The translations under genes were made by a program, and so were the position numbers. Under the pieces are notes generated by a model that did not search any database, had not been told where the DNA came from, and saw nothing but the letters and a program-made list of their open reading frames with translations. This document shows, piece after piece, positions 42,491 through 50,501 of a DNA stretch of 64,000 bases (the stretch's first letter is position 1; each line of letters begins with the position of its first letter). Source of the DNA: Paenibacillus_E sp040812395. Its GTDB lineage: Bacteria > Bacillota > Bacilli > Paenibacillales > NBRC-103111. The stretch is taken from NCBI RefSeq assembly GCF_040812395.1, contig NZ_JBFNXH010000018.1, positions 1 through 64,000 of the forward strand, written 5' to 3'.

Positions 42491-44473
42491 ATGAGCAAGT
42501 CATTTTGGAAAAAACCTAAGGTTTGGAAGGTTCTGGCTGTTGGCGGGCTGTTAGGCAGTGCTGCACTATGCTTCGTATGCTACTCATATATTCGAGGACT
42601 TGATGTAAGCAAGCTCAATCAGCCGCTTCCAGAGGCGACCCTTGTTCTGGATAAAAATGGGAAACCGGCTTCGCAGCTCTCTTCGTCGAAGATCGATCCC
42701 GTGCCGCTGTCGCAAATGCCAAAGGCGCTGACCGATGCGGTAGTAGCGGTAGAAGATCGGAGATTTTACGAGCATGCCGGTATCGATCTAAAATCGATTT
42801 TCCGTGCCGTCATGCGGGATGTCCTTCGGGGCGGTTACTCGGAGGGAGCAAGTACGATCACGCAGCAGCTGGCGCGAAATCTGTTCCTGAATGCGGACAA
42901 AACACTTGGCCGCAAGCTGAGAGAAGCCGCGTACGCGATGAAAATAGATATGACGTACAGCAAAAACGAAGTGCTGGACATGTACTTGAACAGCATTTAT
43001 TTCGGGGAAGGGAGCTGGGGGGTGCAGGGGGCAGCTAAAACCTATTTTGGTAAAAATGTGCAGGACTTAACGCTGCCTGAGGCAGCCGTTCTGGCTGCGC
43101 TCCCTAAGGCCCCTAGCAAATATTCCCCTTTTCAAGACGAGGCTCAGGCACTCGAACGGCGAAATACGGTTCTTTTACTCATGCGCGATACGGGTAAAAT
43201 CACGCAGGAAGCGTACGAACTAGCGAAGGCGTCTTCGCTTGGTGTTGTCAAACAGCATAAAGGAGATGATCTGAAGGGACGCTACGCTGCTTATGTGGAC
43301 GTGGTTATCAATGAAGCCGTGCAACGATACGGTTTTACAGAAGAGCAGTTACTAACCGGCGGGCTAAGGATTACGACGGAACTGGACACCTCCGTGCAAG
43401 AGGCGGTTTCAGATGTGTACAGCAATGAAAGCCTCTTTCCGGCAAGTAAACCGGATCAGCTCATTCAAAGCGGCGCGGTGATCCTGGATCAGCGAACAGG
43501 TGGCATTCGTGCGCTGGCGGGAGGACGGGGGGATGGCGTTTTCCGCGGATTTAGCCGTGCGACACAGCTGCGGCGGCAGCCGGGGTCTACCTTTAAACCC
43601 CTCGCCGTCTACGCTCCTGCGCTTGAGAAGGGGTACTCCCCGTCCTCTGCCCTGTATGACGGCCCGCTAGATATTGACGGCTATCAGCCGGAGGATTGGG
43701 ACCATCAATCCCGGGGCCAAGTGACGATGCAGGAGGCTATCGTATCCTCATGGAACGTACCTGCCGTCTGGCTTCTTCATGAGATTGGCATCGACAAGGG
43801 CCTGCAATTTCTTCAGTCTCTTGGCATTGAACTGCCAGCGAAGGATCGCCAGCTAGGGATTGCGCTTGGCGGACTGTCAGAGGGGGTGTCGCCGCTTCAG
43901 ATGGCGCAAGCGTTTAGCGCCTTTCCTGCCAAGGGAGTACTGCATCAGGCGCATACAATCTCGAAAATCGAAACTAGCGACGGGCATCTGCTTATTCAAG
44001 CCGGCACAAAGGGTGAGCAAGTCATGAAGGCGGAGACGGCCTATGCCATGACGGCGATGCTGCAGCAGGCTGTGGCGAGCGGAACCGGCAAGAATGCCGC
44101 AATGAACCGCCCCGTCGCGGGAAAATCCGGCACGACGCAATTGCCAGAAGCGGACGAATACAAGGGTTTGGGCGCAAACAGCGCCAAAGATGCATGGTTT
44201 GTGGGGTATACCCCTGAATTGACGGCAGCGATATGGGTGGGCTACGATCATACGGACCGGAATCATTACTTGACGACATCCGGCGGTGCCGTCCCGGCAG
44301 TCTTGTTTAGAGAGATGATGAGCCGCGCCTTGGCCCAAACGCCAGTAGCCGCCTTTGATATGCCAAACATCGGCTGGGCGGCTGCCCCATCAGAGTTAGG
44401 CGCTGTGTCAGACGAGGCTCCGCAGGAGAAGAAGGCAACCCAGCACGGGCATGGCAAAGGCAAGAAAAAGTAA
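42491..44473 (+). CDS. Class A penicillin-binding protein (transglycosylase/transpeptidase, PBP1A/2C-like)
   Basis: 660 aa. An N-terminal membrane anchor (~residues 13-35) is followed by a GT51 transglycosylase domain with EDRRFYEHAG, EGASTITQQLARNLFL and the YLNSIYFG region. The transpeptidase domain has the active-site SxxK in GSTFKP, SxN as SSWNVP, and KSGTT as the KTG box. The tail is His/Lys-rich. It polymerises and cross-links peptidoglycan outside the membrane. GGAGGAAG precedes ATG 42491. It starts 139 nt after the giant gene with no visible terminator, so it may be in the same transcript. Confidence 0.93.
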   Translation: MSKSFWKKPKVWKVLAVGGLLGSAALCFVCYSYIRGLDVSKLNQPLPEATLVLDKNGKPASQLSSSKIDPVPLSQMPKALTDAVVAVEDRRFYEHAGIDLKSIFRAVMRDVLRGGYSEGASTITQQLARNLFLNADKTLGRKLREAAYAMKIDMTYSKNEVLDMYLNSIYFGEGSWGVQGAAKTYFGKNVQDLTLPEAAVLAALPKAPSKYSPFQDEAQALERRNTVLLLMRDTGKITQEAYELAKASSLGVVKQHKGDDLKGRYAAYVDVVINEAVQRYGFTEEQLLTGGLRITTELDTSVQEAVSDVYSNESLFPASKPDQLIQSGAVILDQRTGGIRALAGGRGDGVFRGFSRATQLRRQPGSTFKPLAVYAPALEKGYSPSSALYDGPLDIDGYQPEDWDHQSRGQVTMQEAIVSSWNVPAVWLLHEIGIDKGLQFLQSLGIELPAKDRQLGIALGGLSEGVSPLQMAQAFSAFPAKGVLHQAHTISKIETSDGHLLIQAGTKGEQVMKAETAYAMTAMLQQAVASGTGKNAAMNRPVAGKSGTTQLPEADEYKGLGANSAKDAWFVGYTPELTAAIWVGYDHTDRNHYLTTSGGAVPAVLFREMMSRALAQTPVAAFDMPNIGWAAAPSELGAVSDEAPQEKKATQHGHGKGKKK

Positions 44474-44486
44474 GCTGGACGAACTG

Positions 44487-44530
44487 AAAAAGCCGTCGGC
44501 ATCCGGGTGGATGTTGGACGGCTTTCTTCG
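44487..44530 (+). terminator. Rho-independent terminator after the PBP gene
   Basis: AAAAGCCGTC (from 44487) pairs with GACGGCTTTC (44517-44526). Confidence 0.75.
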
Positions 44531-44572
44531 TAGATAAGACAGCATACGTCGTCAGATATGTGTGTGTGACGA

Positions 44573-45112
44573 GCTTGCAGAGCGGAGATTCCGCACGCAT
44601 CGTGTTGTGCGAGCATTTGACAGGATGAACGTAGACGATCCGGAGTGCCGCAGCTGGGCAGGTTGGATCACCCGATACCGCCTCGATCTGCGGTAAATCG
44701 TCTTTTTGCACGGGTGAGCGGAACGTAGGTGCGTTATGCGGCGGTATTTTCGGTTGTAGGGACATTTCGCGGAACTACCGTACCTTATGAGCAAGAAATG
44801 CTGGGTTTTGGGCACGTTTTCGCTCATTTAACGCACCCTAGTTCCGCTACAGGGGGAGAAAAGGGATGTTACCGTGGAATAAGGCATCGTAGTTCCGCCG
44901 ATATCGCTGTGCATGGGGCATGGGAGATCCGGCAGTACCTCCTCCGTTTTCATGCGAAACTTGCTGAGGCAGAATGTCCCCGGAATCTTACAGGGTTATT
45001 GGATAGGAATACCGAATCGAGGATCGATTAGTTAAAAGAGAAGAAGAAGGCAGCACAAAGTAGAACAGAAGAGGGGATGGGTATGGGGTGGAGAAGCGTT
45101 AGCGCCCGTATT
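44573..45112. repeat. Dispersed palindromic element, copy B (long form)
   Basis: The longest copy. The left flank (44573-44717) is shared with A and C, the core is 44718-44898 (motifs at 44718, 44769, and reverse ends 44847, 44898; distances 51/79/51), and the right flank to 45112 is shared with C and, in part, D (ending GTTAGCGCCCGTAT). The apical stem has T44802 opposite G44811, a wobble pair where A has T-A and C has C-G. No reading frame is conserved with the other copies. Confidence 0.85.
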
Positions 45113-45161
45113 TGAAATCGTCTTATTACCGCTAATTAAATTCAATGAAAAGACGATTTCA
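45113..45161. repeat. 13-bp inverted repeat at the right edge of copy B
   Basis: TTGAAATCGTCTT (45113-45125) and AAGACGATTTCAA (45149-45161) are perfect inverted repeats around 23 nt. They begin where similarity between copies B and D ends. No T tract follows the right arm, so a simple terminator is unlikely. Confidence 0.6.
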
Positions 45162-45268
45162 AGAAACGGTCGGAACCCCATTCCCAATTCCCTCCCCATG
45201 CCTGGACGTGTGGGTTTAGTTAAGGATCTTGCAGCAGGTAGGTTTTTCTCATCAGGTCAGGAGGTTTT

Positions 45269-45331
45269 ATGCTTTTAGTGGCATTGATCCAGGGCATCAT
45301 GGATATGCCTCTTAAGCAGCAGTGTTTTTAA
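45269..45331 (+). CDS. Possible 20-residue leader peptide or small protein
   Basis: ATG 45269 is preceded by CAGGAGG (45258-45264) at 4 nt and opens a short hydrophobic reading frame (MLLVALIQGIMDMPLKQQCF). Only the ribosome site argues for it; the 967-nt gap between the PBP and RacA-like genes otherwise holds copy B and the inverted repeat. Confidence 0.25.
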   Translation: MLLVALIQGIMDMPLKQQCF

Positions 45332-45441
45332 TCATTAAAATACGCCCTAACTATTCCCTTATTCATTGTCATTTGTTTGATGTCCTGAATAATATACAGC
45401 AAATGCCTAAGCATAACGGACATTAAAAGAAAGGATGACGA

Positions 45442-46971
45442 TTGATAACAATGAAAAGGACATATAAGGTCACGGAGATTGCTGGTAAAATCGGAAAAAC
45501 GAGAGCAACTGTGGTGGAATGGTCAAATCATTTTCGCGAATTTCTCCCGACAGTAGTTGTTGGCAGCTCCCTAAGATACACAGATGAAGCCGTCAAAGTT
45601 TTTCAGATTATTTCTAAATTAACAGATGCCAATAAACCGCCAAAGCTTATCAAAGAACATTTATATGAAATGCGTCAGAAATCAATTATCGCGCTTAAAA
45701 TAGAAGAAAAGCCTTTCCCTCCTTCATCTATTATTGATCCTGACTCCAATTTACCTCTTGCCATAAACAAATCAAACTTAGATTCAACTGTAAACAAATC
45801 TAACTTGCCGACTAAAGATTTAATTGAATTACGGAATATCATACAGCTTCTCACTCAGAAGATAGATGCAAGTAAAGCGCCAAGGAAGATGAATGACCAT
45901 ATAGATGACCTGAGTCAAAGGGTTGGAATATCTTCTTTAGCGGGCAGTACTTATCAATCCTCCAGTAAGGATCACTCCAATTCTCCGTTTATTCAGTTAA
46001 CTAATCAAGTAACGGAACTTCGAGAAATAAATCAAGACCTCACGCAGAAATTTGTAGAAGTTTCGGAAGAAGTATTGGAACTGCGTCGTAATGTGCTCCA
46101 GCTTCTTACCCAAAAGGAAGATGACGTGGCCGAAGAAAACATCAGAAGTGAATTTTCTGCCCACATAGAATTACTCAACAGACAATACGAGGGTGTTTCG
46201 GTAGAAGTAAAAAAGCTGCAAAAAACGGCTGAAACCGTCCAGCAAAAGGTAACTGAAGTTTTAGAACAAGATCTCAAAGGTGAAATACTTACTGCTACAA
46301 CGGAGCTGTTGAATCAACGAGATGAAGGCTTTTCAGAAGATATAAAAGAAGTGAAAGATGTGATTTTTCTCCACACACAAAAGGTAGCTAAAGTATTGGA
46401 GCAAGAAATCCGAGGTGAGCTGGATGTCACTGCAGGCTCGCTGAGCGCACGTTATGATGCTATGTCCGAAGAAGTAACGGAACTTCGCAGCGTGATCCAG
46501 GTCCTTACCCAAATGGTAGCTGAGTTGTTCGAACAAGACATCAGAAATGAAATTACAGAGACAATAGAAATACTGAACAGTCAATTTGAGAGTGTTTCAG
46601 TAGAAGTAAAAGGGCTGCAAAATGTGATCCAAAGCGTTCAACACAAGGTAAATGAGGCTTCGGAGCAAGATTTTAAAGGTGAGATACTTGCTGCCACAAC
46701 GGAGTTGCTGAACCAGCGGTATGAAGCCACAAACGAAGAAGTAAGCGAATTGAGAAATGTAGTCCAGCTTCTCACTCATAAGGTGAGTGAAATGGCGGAG
46801 CAAGACGTTCGAAGCGAAGTGCTGGAGCTTTTAGCAAATGACATCAACAGCAAGATATCTTCAAAAGAAGAGTCATTAAATAGACGATATAACGACATAG
46901 CTCTACAATTGAAATCTCAGCAACAATTGCTTGGCAAGATTACCAAGTTTTTAAATATACCTGGTAATTAA
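45442..46971 (+). CDS. RacA-like protein: MerR-type HTH with long repeated coiled coil
   Basis: 509 aa. The N-terminal ~65 residues form a MerR-like winged helix (YKVTEIAGKIGKTRATVVEWSNHF, SLRYTDEAVKVFQIISKL), followed by a linker and ~350 residues of predicted coiled coil. Residues ~275-460 consist of four successive 44-45-residue repeats beginning EQD/EQE (EQDLKGEI, EQEIRGEL, EQDIRNEI, EQDFKGEI), with a partial fifth. The architecture resembles RacA, which anchors chromosomal origins to the pole during sporulation, but is much longer than B. subtilis RacA. TTG 45442 (AAAGGA 6 nt upstream) is used; ATG 45451 is the alternative. Copies B and C of the palindromic element flank this gene region. 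Confidence 0.72.
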   Translation: MITMKRTYKVTEIAGKIGKTRATVVEWSNHFREFLPTVVVGSSLRYTDEAVKVFQIISKLTDANKPPKLIKEHLYEMRQKSIIALKIEEKPFPPSSIIDPDSNLPLAINKSNLDSTVNKSNLPTKDLIELRNIIQLLTQKIDASKAPRKMNDHIDDLSQRVGISSLAGSTYQSSSKDHSNSPFIQLTNQVTELREINQDLTQKFVEVSEEVLELRRNVLQLLTQKEDDVAEENIRSEFSAHIELLNRQYEGVSVEVKKLQKTAETVQQKVTEVLEQDLKGEILTATTELLNQRDEGFSEDIKEVKDVIFLHTQKVAKVLEQEIRGELDVTAGSLSARYDAMSEEVTELRSVIQVLTQMVAELFEQDIRNEITETIEILNSQFESVSVEVKGLQNVIQSVQHKVNEASEQDFKGEILAATTELLNQRYEATNEEVSELRNVVQLLTHKVSEMAEQDVRSEVLELLANDINSKISSKEESLNRRYNDIALQLKSQQQLLGKITKFLNIPGN

Positions 46972-46978
46972 TGATAAA

Positions 46979-47016
46979 GAAGCCGCCATCACTAAAAAAA
47001 TAGGTTGGCGGCTTCA
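46979..47016. terminator. Bidirectional terminator between RacA-like and YheC/D-like genes
   Basis: GAAGCCGCCA (46979-46988) pairs with TGGCGGCTTC (47006-47015) between two convergent genes. The tails are A/T-poor on the right, so efficiency is uncertain. Confidence 0.65.
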
Positions 47017-47041
47017 GGATAGAATGAAGAGATGGGAACGG

Positions 47042-47797
47042 TTATTTCAACCTTCCATACTGCTTGGAAATAGATAAGATACGACGATACATTCTTTTGT
47101 CCTTCAAGTGCTTTAAAGGATAAAACTGGGGTCTTGTGTTAACCTCAAGGATCCAAGGTGCCCCTTTAACATCTAAGGCAACATCCAAACCTAACTCTCT
47201 AAAGCCCTTCTTATAACGATCGAAATGGTTTCCGACGGCAGATCCCAACCATTCCAGTTTTGTTTTCTTTCTTCGAATCAATGCGTTTTTATAGCCAGCT
47301 CCGGCCATTGTTTGGGGGAAATAATCAATTTTTCCGCCTTGATGATAGTTCGTTGCAACTGTACCTGGCTTGCCTATTTTTGTGAAAATAGCGCTGCTTT
47401 CCCATGTTCCATTTGACCTCTTCTGAACCATAACACGAATGTCAAAAGGTTTACCTTTCGTTGTGGCCAAGCGTATACCTTGTTGCAGCAAAAACGATCT
47501 ATTTTTTGAGAAGCGGCGAAGCTTATTGTATAAACCTTTCTTGCTTGTGTAGAATGATTTAGCTGATTTATGTTGAATTTGATACCCGCCATCTATTGTT
47601 TTGATCCGAATGATGCCTGCTCCGCCTGTACCGCCAGTAGGTTTGAAATATAGGGTTGGAAAAGCCGACAGCATTAAATGAAGAGTTCTATTGCTGAATA
47701 GCTCAGTACGCGGGACATATTTTTTTAGCTTTCTATGCTTAATTAACCATTTGGTTTTAATCCATTTGCTTTTGATTGATTGGCTCCTGTACCTCAT
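47042..47797 (-). CDS. YheC/YheD-family ATP-grasp protein (endospore coat-associated)
   Basis: 251 aa. The ATP-grasp core is seen in FKPTGGTGGAGIIRI (nucleotide-binding loop), PFDIRVMVQKRSNGTW, and the metal-binding end ILEVNTRPQFYPL. YheC/D proteins are associated with the spore coat in Bacillus; their ligase substrates are not known. The length is shorter than the ~360-450 of YheC/D, lacking the usual N-terminal region, as in several Paenibacillus paralogues. GGGAGGT precedes the ATG at 47795-47797. It supports a spore-forming host. Confidence 0.82.
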   Translation of the reverse strand: MRYRSQSIKSKWIKTKWLIKHRKLKKYVPRTELFSNRTLHLMLSAFPTLYFKPTGGTGGAGIIRIKTIDGGYQIQHKSAKSFYTSKKGLYNKLRRFSKNRSFLLQQGIRLATTKGKPFDIRVMVQKRSNGTWESSAIFTKIGKPGTVATNYHQGGKIDYFPQTMAGAGYKNALIRRKKTKLEWLGSAVGNHFDRYKKGFRELGLDVALDVKGAPWILEVNTRPQFYPLKHLKDKRMYRRILSISKQYGRLK

Positions 47798-48065
47798 AAT
47801 GATAACCTCCCATATCTCAGAATACGTTTTATGCTACATACTTGTCACAACATTTGCCTAGGCGTGATTAACAAGGCGTTCAGGCATCGTTTGGTTCAAA
47901 ATATCGGCAAGTTGCTTCGACCTTTTGTCCCTGATTCATGTCGACAAAAATGCGTTGTACGCGTCCATAATGTGACAAACTTTTGTCTTGTGTAAGCTTA
48001 TACTGTATATATCAGAAGCATGATTCCTGTTTCTCTTTTACAGACACTTGGGAGGATTGGTCTAC

Positions 48066-48236
48066 ATGGACAAGCAGTTCATAGAGAGGCTGCATACGCT
48101 CAACCGTCGCGACGAATTGAGATCAAGACTACTGATTGAAGGTGTTAAACGTACGCTGAAACGGAAAAAAGAATTGAGTTTTTTTGGCAGGTTACTGAGC
48201 AAAAAGAAGCCGGTTACCGCGAAAGGCTGGAATTGA
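48066..48236 (+). CDS. Small basic protein of unknown function (56 aa)
   Basis: ATG 48066 is preceded by GGGAGGA (48050-48056) with 9 nt spacing. The product is Lys/Arg-rich and probably helical (MDKQFIERLHTLNRRDELRS, then RTLKRKKELSFFGRLLSKKK). A good terminator follows 11 nt after the stop, which supports a real gene. Not recognised. Confidence 0.55.
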   Translation: MDKQFIERLHTLNRRDELRSRLLIEGVKRTLKRKKELSFFGRLLSKKKPVTAKGWN

Positions 48237-48247
48237 AACTTTTCTGG

Positions 48248-48276
48248 GAGCTGCTTTTAAAGCGGCTTTTTTTTGA
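48248..48276 (+). terminator. Rho-independent terminator after the 56-aa gene
   Basis: AGCTGCTT (48249-48256) pairs with AAGCGGCT (48259-48266, one G-T pair), followed by a run of eight Ts. Copy C begins 23 nt later. Confidence 0.78.
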
Positions 48277-48298
48277 GCAAATAAAAATGGTTAAATCG

Positions 48299-48822
48299 AG
48301 TGCGCAGAGCGGAGAGGTTCCGCACGCATCGTGGTACGCGTATTTGACAGGATGGACGTGGAAGATCCGGAAGTGGCATAGCGGTTTGGATTGCCCCATA
48401 CCGCCTTGGTCTGCGATAGATCGTCTGATTGCACGGGTGAGCGGAACGTGGGTGCGTTATGAGTGGGTATTTTCGGTTGTAGGGACATTTCGCGGAACTA
48501 CCGTGCGTTATGAGCAGGAAATGCCGGGTTTCAGGCACGTTTTCGCTCATTTAACGCACCCTAGTTCCGCTTCAGGGGGAGAAAAGGGACGTTACCGTGG
48601 AATAAGGCATCGTAGTTCCGTCGATAACGCTGTGCATGGGGAATAGGCGGTCCGGCAGTAACTCCTCGGTTTTCTTGTGAAGCTTGCGGAGGCGAAATGA
48701 ACCCGGAATCTTACTCTTGCAGGGGTGTTTATAGATAGGAATACCGGATGGAAGACACGTTCGGGAAAAGAGAAGTGGAAGGCAGCACAGAGTAGCACAG
48801 GAATGGGTATGGGGGGAAGCGA
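48299..48822. repeat. Dispersed palindromic element, copy C (long form)
   Basis: The left flank is shared with A and B, and the core 48441-48621 has forward motifs at 48441 and 48492 and reverse ends at 48570 and 48621 (51/79/51). The right flank is shared with B and D up to about 48822. The apical stem has C48525 opposite G48534, replacing the T-A pair of copy A at the same offsets (33 and 42 from the second forward motif). Confidence 0.85.
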
Positions 48823-48917
48823 TTCTCCATAGAGGCCGTAGAGCGCAACTAAGAATGCATATGATAGAATGGTCAAATAGGGTTCAATCGAAACTGTACG
48901 ATGATGGAGGAATCTCA

Positions 48918-49226
48918 ATGAGTCAACGCTATCGAATTACAAGAGCATTACAGGAAAATGATCATTCGGTGAAAACAATATCTTTGGAAGAGTGCAAAAC
49001 GTATTTTACATCCAAACCTGATTTTTCCTATACATCGGTTTTCACAGTGACAGGCTCTACCAGCATGTCCATTGAGGGAGATTTTTTCATGTGGAGCTGC
49101 GACAATATAAAGATCCCATTCCGGCATTATCAGGGAGATATTTACGTATCCGGCACCAATGAAGCAGTGATCCCCAAGATGATTGAGGTTGCAAGCGAAT
49201 TAGGAGCGGATGTATTGGAAGGGTAA
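48918..49226 (+). CDS. Hypothetical protein (102 aa)
   Basis: ATG 48918 has GGAGGAA 5 nt upstream (48906-48912); the open frame extends 21 codons to the left but without a ribosome site. The product is soluble and looks like a small mixed alpha/beta fold (TSVFTVTGSTSMSIEGDFFM, and ISGTNEAVIPKMIEVA-like end with YVSGTNEAVIPKMIEVASEL). No family is recognised. Its start lies ~95 nt after copy C. Confidence 0.6.
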   Translation: MSQRYRITRALQENDHSVKTISLEECKTYFTSKPDFSYTSVFTVTGSTSMSIEGDFFMWSCDNIKIPFRHYQGDIYVSGTNEAVIPKMIEVASELGADVLEG

Positions 49227-49336
49227 TTTATTCAATACTCGTATGAGGAAGACCAGTGAACAACAGAATAGAAAAGGGTGTTGCAAAGCGACTCCTTGAA
49301 CTCATCATTGAAGAAGCCAATGTCTATTCAACAAAA

Positions 49337-49390
49337 CAACGGCAGTCTAAGACTTTGTTTCCCAGTCCTAGGCTACCGTTGCACTTTTTG
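49337..49390. terminator. Hairpin terminator serving the 334-aa gene (and possibly rightward transcripts)
   Basis: CAACGG-CAG-TCTAAGACT and AGTCCTAGGCTA-CCGTTG form a long imperfect stem; CACTTTTTG follows on the right and a TTTTGTT run lies on the left in the minus direction, 23 nt after the stop of the minus-strand gene. Confidence 0.6.
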
Positions 49391-49412
49391 CTGCTCAGTT
49401 TACTACGTTCAT

Positions 49413-50417
49413 TCAATCATCGTGTTTGTCCCGATGTTGTTGCTTCTCGTTCTTTTTATGGCTTTCGCTCTTCTCTAGCTTATCGCCCTTTTTAGCACTA
49501 TTAGTGTGTTCTTCTTTATCGGTATTGGTTTGGCCCTGGTTTTGGTTGTGGTCTTGACCCTGGTCTTGATTTTGATCCTGATCTTGATCTTGACCTCGCC
49601 CCTGACCCTTCTCTTGCTTCGAATTCTCGCCTTGTTTCCAAGACGCTTTCATCTGGATATTCAGCTTTTTCGCATCGAGCTGGTAATGCTCGGCAAGTTC
49701 TTTAAGCAGCTGCTGTTCTGCGTCCGAGGACTTCAGATTAACCGAAGAGAGCAGCTCTTTGATCCATGCCGCAGCTTCATCACCTTTCAAATGAACCATG
49801 CCAGCTCCTTCGGGCTTGATGTTCAAGTCATAGTTCATGCCACTATTGCCGGGGACTTGCTGCATATGCAGTTTAAAGTGCTTGCCATCGATCTTCAGGT
49901 CCATGCCATCCAACCCTGGATAAACTTCCTTCACTTGCTGGGATGATGAGGGAGGAACGGCACTCGCAGATGGTGATGGCGATATAGTAGCTTGCGTACT
50001 TGCTTGAGGCTCGCTTGCTTCTGTAGAAGCGGGTGTAGGCGAAGGAACTGGTGATGCCGCCGCTGTTGACGAAGCAGGCTCCGAGTTCGCTATCTCTCCA
50101 GTTGAAGCCTTGACATAAGCCGCTTGCTGCTTATTGTTGAGAATCAATTCCACTGTATCGCCAGGCTTCAAGTCAGGCAGCAGCGCTTTTTGTTCATTCC
50201 GATACACCCAAACTGATTTGGCTAGCGGAATCGTTTGATCGCTCCCGTTTGTCGTTACAGTCACTTGAGTGCCGTCAGCGGCAATTGCTTTGAGTGTACC
50301 TTGAACGGATACCGAGATCGGTGGGTTGGATGTGGTCGCTGCAAAGGCTGTCCATCCGCCAAACAATAGAGCTGCCACTGTAAGTGCGAGAATTATGATC
50401 CGTAATTTCTTGTTCAT
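49413..50417 (-). CDS. Secreted or membrane-anchored low-complexity protein, Ser/Pro and Gln/Asp-rich
   Basis: 334 aa. A signal peptide or N-terminal anchor (ILALTVAALLFGGWTAFA) is followed by a DUF5666/OB-like region (~32-110: GTLKAIAADGTQVTVTTNGS, LKPGDTVELIL), then a Ser/Pro/Ala/Thr-rich linker, a charged helical region with LDAKKLNIQMKASWK, and a tail of Gln/Asp/Asn repeats ending in His/Lys-rich sequence. The Gln/Asp tract is encoded by repeated six-base units, visible on the + strand as TCTTGATCTTGA-like sequence at ~49560-49610, so its length is likely to vary among strains. The role is unknown; a surface-exposed protein is likely. Confidence 0.65.
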   Translation of the reverse strand: MNKKLRIIILALTVAALLFGGWTAFAATTSNPPISVSVQGTLKAIAADGTQVTVTTNGSDQTIPLAKSVWVYRNEQKALLPDLKPGDTVELILNNKQQAAYVKASTGEIANSEPASSTAAASPVPSPTPASTEASEPQASTQATISPSPSASAVPPSSSQQVKEVYPGLDGMDLKIDGKHFKLHMQQVPGNSGMNYDLNIKPEGAGMVHLKGDEAAAWIKELLSSVNLKSSDAEQQLLKELAEHYQLDAKKLNIQMKASWKQGENSKQEKGQGRGQDQDQDQNQDQGQDHNQNQGQTNTDKEEHTNSAKKGDKLEKSESHKKNEKQQHRDKHDD

Positions 50418-50501
50418 GGTGATGCACCTCCACCAACAACTTTCGGCAGATGTGGGCGTTTTATGACGGTCTGGAACGGAAAATCAAGGTTAAAAGAAAT
50501 T

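Noticed and set aside
49256..49495. 79-codon frame starting GTG 49256 (MNNRIEKGVAKRLLELIIEE...)
   Set aside because: A GAGGAA ribosome-like site precedes it, but the frame runs through the terminator hairpin at 49337-49390 and into the antisense of the 334-aa gene. Its first 30 codons could be a remnant, but I cannot support a gene.
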